NCBI GenBank assembly: GCA_019746155.1
Contig: JAIESJ010000147.1
Coordinates: forward strand, 1-12,762
Length of the DNA: 12,762 nucleotides
Origin: Burkholderiales bacterium
GTDB lineage: Bacteria > Pseudomonadota > Gammaproteobacteria > Burkholderiales > SG8-41
Reading direction: 5' to 3'
Shown here one piece after another: positions 6,543 through 12,762 of this stretch (its first letter is position 1; every line of letters begins with the position of its first letter). Position numbers and translations under genes: made by a program. The notes under the pieces were generated by a model, which ran no database searches, was not told the origin of the DNA, and saw only the letters and a list, made by a program, of their open reading frames with translations.

Positions 6543-7126
6543 GGTGCTGCAGAATCGCGCCACCAGCCGTCGATCACCAGCCGGATTTCATACAAACCGC
6601 TGGAAAGATCGAGGCGCCGCGGCAGCCCGCCGTGCTCCGCGGGGGGATAGTTGACGAACACGATATGCCAGCCGTCCTGCGTGAGTGCGGTCAGCCGCCC
6701 GCCCGCGTCGCGCTCGACGGCGTCCGGCGCGCTTGAAGGCGCAGCCCGGCCCTGCACCCAGTACTGCAGGCGCGCGAGCGGCAATTCCCATCCCAGCGCC
6801 TGGCGCGTCAGGCTCTCGACGCCCGCCGCACGATATTGTTTCTGGTCGGCGGCAGTCAGCGTAGCCCCGTCCGCCTCTCCAGCGATATAGGCCAGCGTCT
6901 GCCCGACCGGGGACAACAGCCAGATTTCATCGCGTCCCGCCGCATGATGCTGCCAGCGCAGGCTCGAGGAGAACGCGCGCCCGTCATGGCTCACCAGCAC
7001 GCGGCCGCTCAGATCGAAAGGAGCCGATACGGCAGGCGGAATGCGCGTATCCGGCACGAACGTGGCGCATGCCGCGACAGCAAACGTGACCGCCAGCGCA
7101 CACCACGTTCTCAGGACCTCTGACAT
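6539..7126 (-). CDS. lolB: Outer membrane lipoprotein receptor LolB
   Basis: LolB takes lipoproteins from the periplasmic carrier LolA and inserts them into the outer membrane. The 195-residue product has a short N-terminal signal ending in the lipobox VAAC, with the lipidated cysteine at 20. Ala at +2 fits outer-membrane sorting. The mature part starts with the family's FDLSGRVLV strand (37-45), then the hydrophobic pattern IWLLSPVGQTLAYI (68-81), as expected for the half-barrel fold, and a C-terminal strand YEIRLVIDGW. The ATG is 20 bases after the TPR gene stop and its own stop overlaps the ispE start. The TPR-lolB-ispE order is familiar in betaproteobacteria. Overall sequence conservation of LolB is low, so context adds weight. 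Confidence 0.94.
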   Translation of the reverse strand: MSEVLRTWCALAVTFAVAACATFVPDTRIPPAVSAPFDLSGRVLVSHDGRAFSSSLRWQHHAAGRDEIWLLSPVGQTLAYIAGEADGATLTAADQKQYRAAGVESLTRQALGWELPLARLQYWVQGRAAPSSAPDAVERDAGGRLTALTQDGWHIVFVNYPPAEHGGLPRRLDLSSGLYEIRLVIDGWWRDSAAP

Positions 7127-7146
7127 AATGCGACGGTCGTCCGCGG

Positions 7147-8907
7147 TTACGGAACAAACCGCTTGACGGTATTCCGCAGCACTTCGTTCTGGGGATGGTC
7201 CTTGAGCATTTCAGCCCAGATTTTCTGTGCCTGCTCGCGTTGACCGTCGGCCCACAGCACCTCGCCGAGATGAGCGGCAATTTCGGGATCGGGGCGCAGC
7301 GAGAATGCGCGCTGCAGATAGTCGAGTCCTTCCTTGTACTGGCCCAGGCGATAGAGCACCCAGCCCATGCTGTCCATGATGAATGGATCATCGGGTGAAA
7401 GCTTGAGCGCCGTTTCGATCAGTATGCGGGCCTCGGGCAGCCGCTCGTTGCGGTCGGCGAGCGTATAACCGAGCGCATTGTAGGCGTGCGCGTGGCCGGG
7501 CTGGAGCTGGATGAGCCGCCTCAGGTTGGATTCGAGCACGTCAATGCGGTTCACCTTCTCCGCCGCCATCGCATGGTCGTAGAGCAGGTCGGGCGTGTCG
7601 GGCAGTTTTTCGAGCGCCTGGCCGAGCAGATCGAACGCCTGCTGATATTCATTCGCTTCACGCAGCAGCTGCGCCTCGGCCTGCGCCAGCTGCACGCGCT
7701 GCTGGTTGTTCTGCGGGCTCACCCGCTGCAGGTGCCCGCGCGCAGCGGCGAGCTGTCCCTGTTTCGCCAGCACGCCGGCATAACGCGCCTGGGCGTTGAT
7801 GTACTGCTCCCCCTGGTCGATGCTGCCATACCATTTGAGTGCCTCGTCGAAGCGCTTGCGCTCTTCATTGACCTGGCCCAGGTAGTAACGCACCGCGTCG
7901 GGGTCCTTGTAATCGATCTCGAGCGCGCGCTTCAACTGGATTTCGGCCGCGTCGTAGTCTTTGGTCTGCATCGCCAGCAGCGCCACGGCCATCGTCACCT
8001 CGGCGTTTTCCGGGTGCTGGCGGAGCAGCGCTTCGAACTGCTTGCGCGCCTCGTCGAATTTTTTCTCGTTGACCAGCAGCCGCGCATAGTTCAGACGCAC
8101 ATCCTTGGCCTGCGGATGGGTCTTCAGGTAGTCGCCAAGATATTGAAGCGCCTCGGCGTTCGAGCGCCGCTGCAACACCTGGGCCTGGAACAATGCCGCC
8201 AGCTCCCAGTCGGGCCGGAGCCTGAGCGCGGCACGCGCTTCATCGAGCGCTAGCTGCTGCTCGTTGGCATTCCACGCCGCCTGCGCCACCGCCAGGCGGG
8301 CTTCGGGGACTTCGGGATAGGGTTGCGCCAGCGCCCGCATCAGCTTGGCCGCCTCCGTCTTGTCCTTGTGACGGCCCAACAGGGAGGACAATTGCAGAAA
8401 ACTGTGCCCGGCGTTGGCCGGGTCGGCGGCAATCCATTGCTCGAGATGCGGCCGCGCCCCGGCAAGCTGTGCCTGATTGAGCAGCAGCACGACCATGATC
8501 TCGCGCGCCTGCGTCGATTGCGGGTCGGCCTGCAGCCAGATGCCGACGGCTTCGAGCGCAGCCGATACGAAGCGCGCGTTCCATGCCACCTCGGTGGCAC
8601 GCCGTGCGATGCGCGGATCCCTGGTCTCGCGCGCAAGGTCAAGATAAGCCGACACGGCTACGTTCGGCTGCCCACGTTGCGCCGCGACTTCCGCCAGCAT
8701 GAGCTTGAACATGATCTGCTCGGTGAGCTCATGGCCGGGCAGTGGCGGGTTGGGCGGCGCCGGCCTGGTCACCACGACTTTGGGTTGAGGCTGAGTCCCG
8801 GTCTCGGCAAGCGGCGTTTCTCCGGCCGCGGGCCGCTGTGTCGGCTGCTGTGCGCAGGCAGCGAGCATTGCGCACGCCATGACGGCCGCCGTTCTGACAT
8901 TCATCAT
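7147..8907 (-). CDS. Tetratricopeptide-repeat lipoprotein, function unknown
   Basis: This 586-residue protein has an N-terminal lipoprotein signal (lipobox LAAC, cysteine 18, Ala at +2), so it is probably anchored in the outer membrane facing the periplasm. A short Pro/Gln-rich linker follows. The rest, from about residue 70, is helical repeats of TPR type: many units with the A-x-x-x-Y/F ... A-L-x-L-x-P pattern, such as the one around YNALGYTLADRNERLPEAR and the next containing DSMGWVLYRLGQYKEGLDY. At least ten units seem present. TPRs bind other proteins, so a scaffold role is likely, but no enzyme motif is visible. It is the first gene of the minus-strand run and precedes lolB by 20 bases, a pairing common in betaproteobacteria. 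The start could be either of two adjacent ATGs. No clear Shine-Dalgarno is seen. Confidence 0.9.
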   Translation of the reverse strand: MMNVRTAAVMACAMLAACAQQPTQRPAAGETPLAETGTQPQPKVVVTRPAPPNPPLPGHELTEQIMFKLMLAEVAAQRGQPNVAVSAYLDLARETRDPRIARRATEVAWNARFVSAALEAVGIWLQADPQSTQAREIMVVLLLNQAQLAGARPHLEQWIAADPANAGHSFLQLSSLLGRHKDKTEAAKLMRALAQPYPEVPEARLAVAQAAWNANEQQLALDEARAALRLRPDWELAALFQAQVLQRRSNAEALQYLGDYLKTHPQAKDVRLNYARLLVNEKKFDEARKQFEALLRQHPENAEVTMAVALLAMQTKDYDAAEIQLKRALEIDYKDPDAVRYYLGQVNEERKRFDEALKWYGSIDQGEQYINAQARYAGVLAKQGQLAAARGHLQRVSPQNNQQRVQLAQAEAQLLREANEYQQAFDLLGQALEKLPDTPDLLYDHAMAAEKVNRIDVLESNLRRLIQLQPGHAHAYNALGYTLADRNERLPEARILIETALKLSPDDPFIMDSMGWVLYRLGQYKEGLDYLQRAFSLRPDPEIAAHLGEVLWADGQREQAQKIWAEMLKDHPQNEVLRNTVKRFVP

Positions 8908-8971
8908 AAATTTGACCGGCCCGTTACGGCCGCTGCGGGATAACCAAATGATTTTCGGAAAAATTCCGGGT

Positions 8972-9000
8972 TTGCTGCTTCATAAACCCTGACATATTAG
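8972..9000 (+). promoter_or_regulatory. Candidate sigma-70 promoter for the ABC transporter operon
   Basis: TTGCTG (8972-8977) and TATTAG (8995-9000) are separated by 17 bases, each matching four of six consensus positions. It lies in the 126-base divergent gap between the TPR lipoprotein gene and the ABC operon. Transcription would begin near 9007, which makes the GTG at 9010 unlikely as a start and supports the ATG at 9034. A small inverted repeat, CGGAA (8956-8960) and TTCCG (8964-8968), lies just upstream. No clear promoter was found for the TPR gene in the other direction. Confidence 0.45.
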
Positions 9001-9033
9001 GTATATTTCGTGCTTACCACAAGACGCAGAACG

Positions 9034-9975
9034 ATGGCCGACCAGGAAGCCGTTACCACCCTCTCCGCGCGCGGTTTGACCCGCAATTTCGGTGCCCATA
9101 CCGCGGTCCGCGGCATCAATCTCGAACTCAGGCGGGGCGAGGTGGTGGGATTGCTCGGGCCCAACGGCGCCGGAAAGACCACGACCATGCAGATGCTGAC
9201 CGGAAATCTTGCGCCAACGGCGGGCACGATCAGCATTTGCGGCATCGATCTGCTCGATCATCCTGCCGCCGCCAAGGCCAGAATCGGCTATCTGCCGGAG
9301 ACCCCTCCGCTCTACCGCGAACTCAACGTCGACGAATACCTCACGCTCGCCGCCAGGCTGCACCGCATTCCCAAAGCCAGACGCCGCGAAGCCGTCGACG
9401 GCGCCAAGCAGCGCTGCGGCCTCGCCGGTGTCGGCGGCAAGCTGATCGGCGCGCTGTCCAAGGGCTTTCAGCAGCGCGTCGGCATCGCGCAGGCCATCGT
9501 GCACGGGCCGGATGTTGTGGTCCTCGACGAGCCGACGGTCGGCCTCGACCCCAACCAGATCCGCGAGATCCGCAGCCTGATCCGGGAACTCGGCGGCAAG
9601 CACAGCGTGATCCTGTCCACCCACATCCTGCCGGAAGTCGAAGCCGTGTGCGATCGGGTGCAGATCATGCATCACGGCAACCTGGTCTACAGCGACACCA
9701 TTTCGGCCTTGAAGGATTTTCAGAGCGGCCACACCGTAGTGCTCGGGTTGCGCCGGCCGCCGGCCATGGACGAACTGGCCGCGCTGCCCGGAGTTGCCAC
9801 CGCGGAAGGCATATCGGAAACGTTGTTTCGTCTGCAGTTGACCGGCGACGGCGATTCCGTCGACGCGCTGGTCAAACAGTCGGCGGGGAAAGACTGGGGC
9901 CTGTATCGGCTCAGCCCGGCGCAAACCAGCCTCGAAGATGTATTCGTCAACCTGACGCGGCGCGAGGAAAAATGA
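9034..9975 (+). CDS. ABC transporter ATP-binding protein, GldA/ABC-2 type
   Basis: This is the ATPase of a predicted inner-membrane export-type ABC complex. From the ATG it has 313 residues. Walker A is GPNGAGKT (42-49), the signature is LSKGFQQR (141-148), Walker B is VVVLDEPTVGLDP (161-173) with catalytic Glu166, and the switch histidine is His197 in STHIL. The Q-loop region reads YLPETPPLY, with Glu instead of Gln. Both this and the LSKGF signature are usual in the GldA-like branch. A C-terminal extension of about 90 residues follows the nucleotide-binding domain. Its stop overlaps the permease start (ATGA), so the two are coupled. A GTG at 9010 would add eight residues (LTTRRRT) but lies almost at the predicted transcription start. 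The substrate is unknown. Confidence 0.93.
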   Translation: MADQEAVTTLSARGLTRNFGAHTAVRGINLELRRGEVVGLLGPNGAGKTTTMQMLTGNLAPTAGTISICGIDLLDHPAAAKARIGYLPETPPLYRELNVDEYLTLAARLHRIPKARRREAVDGAKQRCGLAGVGGKLIGALSKGFQQRVGIAQAIVHGPDVVVLDEPTVGLDPNQIREIRSLIRELGGKHSVILSTHILPEVEAVCDRVQIMHHGNLVYSDTISALKDFQSGHTVVLGLRRPPAMDELAALPGVATAEGISETLFRLQLTGDGDSVDALVKQSAGKDWGLYRLSPAQTSLEDVFVNLTRREEK

Positions 9976-10742
9976 TTTTTACGATCGCCGGCAAGGAACT
10001 CAAGGCGCTGTTTGCATCGCCCCTGGCATGGGTGGTGCTGACCGGCATGCAGTTCATCATCGGTTACGGTTTTCTGAAGCGACTCGACGATTTTCTGCAG
10101 ATTCAACCGCAACTTTCCCAGATGCCGAGCCCGCCGGGCGTCACCGAGCTGGTTGCCGCCCCGACCTTCGCCACGGTCGCGGCGGTGCTGCTGTTCGCGG
10201 TGCCGCTGCTGGCGATGCGACTGATCGCCGAAGAGTACCGCAACCAGACCATGGTGCTGCTGATGTCGGCGCCGCTATCGATCACCGAAATCGTGCTCGG
10301 AAAATTCCTCGGTCTCATCGCGTTTCTGCTGCTCATCATCGGGCTCACCGCGCTGATGCCGCTCTCGCTCGCCGGCGGCACGCGCCTTGACTACGGCCTG
10401 CTGTTGAGCCTGGTTGCGGGCCTCGTGCTGCTCGCCGCCAGCTTCGCCGCGGTCAGCCTCTACGTATCGTGCCTGACCGCGCACCCGATGGTGGCGGCGC
10501 TGGGCGCCTTCGGCGTGCTGCTGGCCATGCTGCTGATGGGGGAAACCGCCGGCGACAGCCTGCGCGCACGCGGCTGGCATGTGCCGGCGGCGCTCGCCCA
10601 GGTGCTCTCCCCCGTCAAGAATTTCGAGCCGTTCGGCAAGGGGCTCATCGACACCTACGCCCTCGCCTGCTCGCTGCTTCTGACCATCGTGTTTCTGGCG
10701 CTTGCCATACGCCAGCTCGACGCCAAACGCCTGCGGGGCTGA
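9972..10742 (+). CDS. ABC-2 type permease, GldF-like
   Basis: This 256-residue integral membrane protein has about six predicted helices (about 18-35, 65-83, 108-132, 142-166, 170-190 and 230-248). The segment LIAEEYRNQTMVLLMSAPLS (84-103) before the third helix is the hallmark of GldF-type permeases and probably contacts the ATPase. The start ATG overlaps the ATPase stop by four bases, and GAGG lies four bases upstream. The open frame extends back to 9237, but that part is antisense-like shadow within the ATPase gene. The next gene starts on the base after its stop. It would dimerise or pair with the GldG-like protein to form the channel. The substrate is not deducible. Confidence 0.92.
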   Translation: MIFTIAGKELKALFASPLAWVVLTGMQFIIGYGFLKRLDDFLQIQPQLSQMPSPPGVTELVAAPTFATVAAVLLFAVPLLAMRLIAEEYRNQTMVLLMSAPLSITEIVLGKFLGLIAFLLLIIGLTALMPLSLAGGTRLDYGLLLSLVAGLVLLAASFAAVSLYVSCLTAHPMVAALGAFGVLLAMLLMGETAGDSLRARGWHVPAALAQVLSPVKNFEPFGKGLIDTYALACSLLLTIVFLALAIRQLDAKRLRG

Positions 10743-12098
10743 ATGGAACTCAACCGTAAAATACGGATACAGCTGCGGCTGCAGAGCGGAGTGTTCGTGC
10801 TGCTGCTGGTCGCGCTCACCGCTTTGCTCGCCTACATCGCCCACGAATACCGCAAGGAATGGGACATCACGCGCGGCACGCGCCAAACGCTGTCGCAGGC
10901 TTCGCTCGACGTGCTCAAGCAGCTCGATGGCCCGCTCACCATCACGGTCTATGCCGTCACCCAGGACGGGCGCGGCCAGAACCTGCACAAGTCGCTGCAG
11001 GAATTCATGCGCCCGTACCAGCGCGCGAAGCCCGACATCGCGCTCGCCTTCGTCGATCCGCGCGAGCAGCCCAAGGCGGCCGCGGCCGCCGGCGTGCGGG
11101 CACCGGTCGAAATGGTGATCGAATACCGGCAGCGCAGCGAGCATCTCACCGAATTCAACGAGCAGGCGCTCACCAATGTGCTGATGCGGCTGGCGCGCGG
11201 CGCCGACCGATTGGTGCTGTGGCTCGACGGCCACGGCGAAAGAAAGCTGAACGGCGTTGCCAATCACGATCTGGGCGACTTCGGCCGGCAGCTGCAACAG
11301 AAAGGCTTGCGGCTGAACAGCATCAATCTGGCAGTGGCGCAGGACGTGCCGTCCAACATTGCACTGCTCATTATCGCCAGCCCCCAGGTCGATCTGCTGC
11401 CAGCGGAGGTGCAGAAGATCAAGCACTATGTCGAGCGCGGCGGCAACCTGCTGTGGTTGATCGACCCCGAGCCATTGCGCGGGCTGCAGCCGATTTCCGA
11501 GCTGCTGGGGCTGGTGCTCACTCCAGGGGTGGTGGTCGACCCGGCGCTCAAGCCCCGCAGCGGGCCGCCCGCATTCGCCGTGGCCAGCAGTTATGCGCGC
11601 CATCCGATCACCAACGCCTTCCGGCTCAACACCGTATTCCCGTTCGCACGCCAGATCGGCGCCGTCGAAAGCGATGAGTGGCGCATCACGCCTCTGGTCG
11701 ATGTCGCGCAGCGCGGCTGGGTCGAAGTCGGAAAGCTCGACGAAAAAGTCACGTTCGACAAGGCGCGCGACATTCCCGGCCCCATCAATATCGCCACCGC
11801 TTTCGAACGCACCGTCGGCGACCGCCAGCAGCGCGTGGTGGTGGTCGGTACCGGTCACTTCCTGTCCAACACTTTTCTGGGCAACGGCGGCAATCTCGAT
11901 TTCGGCATCAACATCGTCAACTGGCTGACCGGTGACGACAGCCTGATCGCGGTCCAGCCGCGGCCCGCCGCCGACAGCAATCTCGACATCGACCAGGCCA
12001 CGCTTTATCTGATCGCCTTCACTTTCCTGCTGGTGCTGCCGCTCGCTTTCATCGTCACCGGCGGCGTGATCTGGTGGCGACGCCGCAGGGCGGCATGA
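10743..12098 (+). CDS. GldG-like ABC transporter auxiliary protein, membrane anchored
   Basis: The 451-residue product has an N-terminal membrane helix (about 16-34), a large periplasmic part and a C-terminal helix (about 421-443) ending in the basic tail WWRRRRAA. This is the layout of GldG / ABC_transp_aux proteins. Family-like features are ITRGTRQTLSQASLDVLKQL (42-61), the early TITVY strand, and the GHGE motif (163-166), followed by a Rossmann-like portion with LLIIASPQVDLLPAEVQKI. In Bacteroidetes GldA-F-G is tied to gliding motility. In proteobacteria the same trio occurs with DUF4340 proteins and its role is unknown, so gliding should not be inferred. Its stop forms an ATGA with a downstream 37-codon ORF. 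Confidence 0.9.
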   Translation: MELNRKIRIQLRLQSGVFVLLLVALTALLAYIAHEYRKEWDITRGTRQTLSQASLDVLKQLDGPLTITVYAVTQDGRGQNLHKSLQEFMRPYQRAKPDIALAFVDPREQPKAAAAAGVRAPVEMVIEYRQRSEHLTEFNEQALTNVLMRLARGADRLVLWLDGHGERKLNGVANHDLGDFGRQLQQKGLRLNSINLAVAQDVPSNIALLIIASPQVDLLPAEVQKIKHYVERGGNLLWLIDPEPLRGLQPISELLGLVLTPGVVVDPALKPRSGPPAFAVASSYARHPITNAFRLNTVFPFARQIGAVESDEWRITPLVDVAQRGWVEVGKLDEKVTFDKARDIPGPINIATAFERTVGDRQQRVVVVGTGHFLSNTFLGNGGNLDFGINIVNWLTGDDSLIAVQPRPAADSNLDIDQATLYLIAFTFLLVLPLAFIVTGGVIWWRRRRAA

Positions 12099-12208
12099 GC
12101 TACCCGGCGAGGGACCCCTTCAGGGGATCGACGGCAAAGCGAATTGCCGCCAGCCGCCGACGCCACAGCCTATTACTCGCCACAGGCCACACGGAGGCGG
12201 CGACATGA
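12095..12208 (+). CDS. Possible 37-residue micro-ORF linking the gldG-like and DUF4340 genes
   Basis: This frame starts with an ATG that overlaps the gldG-like stop (ATGA at 12095-12098) and ends with a TGA that overlaps the DUF4340 start (ATGA at 12205-12208). The predicted peptide begins MSYPARDPFRG, is basic in the middle (SRRRHS) and shows no domain I know. It could be a translational relay between the two genes, or chance in GC-rich DNA. A small stem CGGCAA/TTGCCG (12132-12137 with 12144-12149) lies inside it. No ribosome site separate from the end of the upstream gene is obvious. Apart from this ORF and a ribosome site, the gap contains nothing I can name. Confidence 0.25.
   Translation: MSYPARDPFRGSTAKRIAASRRRHSLLLATGHTEAAT
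12193..12197 (+). promoter_or_regulatory. Ribosome binding site of the DUF4340 gene
   Basis: GGAGG lies seven bases before the ATG at 12205, an optimal Shine-Dalgarno. It fixes this start and shows that the gene can be translated without coupling to the micro-ORF upstream. Confidence 0.75.
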
Positions 12209-12762
12209 AAAAATCGTGGTGGATCAACGCCGTCCTGCTGATCGCGGTCGGGGCGCTCGGCTGGTTCGCCTATCTCAAGCCGCGCAGCGACGAGCCGGTC
12301 ACTTACCCGCTGTCGACGCTCACAGCCGGCGAGGCCGGGAAAATCCGCCTCGAGCGCGCTGGCCAGGCGCCCGTCGTGATCGAAAAAAAAGGCGATCTGT
12401 GGTTTCTCACCGCGCCTGTCGCCGCGCCCGCTGAACCGTTTCAGGTGCAGCGCCTGCTGGCGATTCTCGACGCCCGCGCCTCCGGCCGGCTGGCCGCTAC
12501 CGATCTTGCGCGCTTCGATCTCGACCGGCCGATGGCGCGGCTTACGCTCAATTCGCAAACGTTCAGCTTCGGCACTGTCAGCACCGTGGCGCGCGAGCAG
12601 TACGTGCTGACCGGGGACGCGGTCTATACCGTAGAACCGCGCTACGGCGCGGCGCTGCCGACCGACTTCACGCAGCTTATCCGGCGGCAACTTTTCGCCG
12701 GCGGCGAGGTGCCGGTCGGTTTTCAGTTCAGTGATTTCACGGTCAACAGTGCGGATGGCAAA
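12205..12762 (+). CDS. DUF4340-type membrane-anchored protein, N-terminal part (3' truncated)
   Basis: The frame is open from the ATG to the window edge (186 codons), so the end is missing. The start MKKSWWINAVLLIAVGALGW is a single membrane helix (about 5-24). The following periplasmic part has the short-strand pattern of DUF4340 proteins: IRLERAGQAPVVIEKKGDLWFLTAPVAAPA at about 48-77 (a 'G-x-W-x-L/I-x-x-P' step), then VQRLLAIL, then FDLDRPMARLTL, and a strand YVLTGDAVYTVE. This family commonly sits right after gldA-F-G-like genes, which supports the call. It probably joins the same envelope complex; no enzyme activity is known to me. It follows a 106-base gap, the only loose join in the operon. 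Confidence 0.85.
   Translation, partial: MKKSWWINAVLLIAVGALGWFAYLKPRSDEPVTYPLSTLTAGEAGKIRLERAGQAPVVIEKKGDLWFLTAPVAAPAEPFQVQRLLAILDARASGRLAATDLARFDLDRPMARLTLNSQTFSFGTVSTVAREQYVLTGDAVYTVEPRYGAALPTDFTQLIRRQLFAGGEVPVGFQFSDFTVNSADGK

Noticed and set aside
8980..9924. 314-codon minus-strand ORF opposite the ABC ATPase
   Set aside because: The ATPase frame has Walker A, signature, Walker B and H-loop in order; the reverse frame has nothing recognisable.
9237..9971. Upstream extension of the permease frame to 9237
   Set aside because: This part is Arg/Pro-rich shadow translation within the ATPase gene. The true start is the ATGA-coupled ATG at 9972 with GAGG before it.
10275..11858. 527-codon minus-strand ORF opposite the permease and gldG-like genes
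   Set aside because: Its translation is low-complexity (His/Arg/Asp/Glu/Gln-rich, many HH and QQ runs) with no domain, while the opposite strand carries clear families with coupled starts. It is a mirror frame in GC-rich coding DNA.
12115..12149. Terminator between the gldG-like and DUF4340 genes (CCCC/GGGG and CGGCAA/TTGCCG stems)
   Set aside because: The stems are short (4 and 6 bp) and no T-run follows; the downstream gene belongs to the same operon by family association.
12100..12690. 196-codon minus-strand ORF opposite the DUF4340 gene
   Set aside because: The plus frame has a strong ribosome site, a membrane helix and the expected operon neighbour. The minus frame shows no domain.

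Overview
The window looks like a chromosomal stretch from a GC-rich betaproteobacterium. The strongest argument is gene order. Read on the minus strand, a TPR lipoprotein gene, lolB, ispE, tRNA-Gln(UUG), prs, rplY (Ctc-type), pth and ychF follow one another, a housekeeping arrangement I know from Betaproteobacteria. The encoded Prs also has the 'MAYDxLMVFTGN' type of N-terminus seen there. I cannot name a genus from the sequence.

Layout. (1) Bases 2-1858, plus strand: the 3' part of a bifunctional proline-catabolism gene (PutA type), with the end of the proline dehydrogenase domain and a complete aldehyde dehydrogenase domain. It runs convergently into ychF with an 11-base overlap, and two perfect back-to-back hairpins lie at the junction. 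(2) Bases 1848-8907, minus strand: a block for translation, nucleotide supply, isoprenoid synthesis and lipoprotein sorting. It splits into a TPR/lolB/ispE part with tight spacing (lolB-ispE share an ATGA), then tRNA-Gln, prs and rplY, an intrinsic terminator after rplY, and then pth and ychF. Two islands of degenerate 7-bp repeats (consensus GTGAATG), each with arms in opposite orientation around a 20-23 base core, flank pth and abut the pth and ychF start codons. (3) Bases 8972-12762, plus strand, divergent from the TPR gene: an operon for an uncharacterised GldA/GldF/GldG-like ABC transporter (ATPase, six-helix permease, membrane-anchored auxiliary protein), followed by a DUF4340-type membrane-anchored protein that is cut by the window edge. 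These genes overlap or abut, apart from a 106-base gap before the DUF4340 gene. That gap holds a 37-codon ORF with an ATGA overlap at each end.

How the genes relate. prs makes PRPP for nucleotides. rplY, pth, ychF and tRNA-Gln serve translation, ispE serves isoprenoid synthesis, and lolB inserts lipoproteins in the outer membrane. The TPR protein upstream is itself predicted to be a lipoprotein. The ABC operon probably forms one membrane complex, but its substrate is unknown.

Most of the window is ordinary core genome. The parts that deserve a second look are the heptamer repeat islands around pth, the hairpin pair at the putA/ychF junction, and the GldAFG/DUF4340 operon with its possible micro-ORF. 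I found no CRISPR array, transposase, integrase or phage gene.
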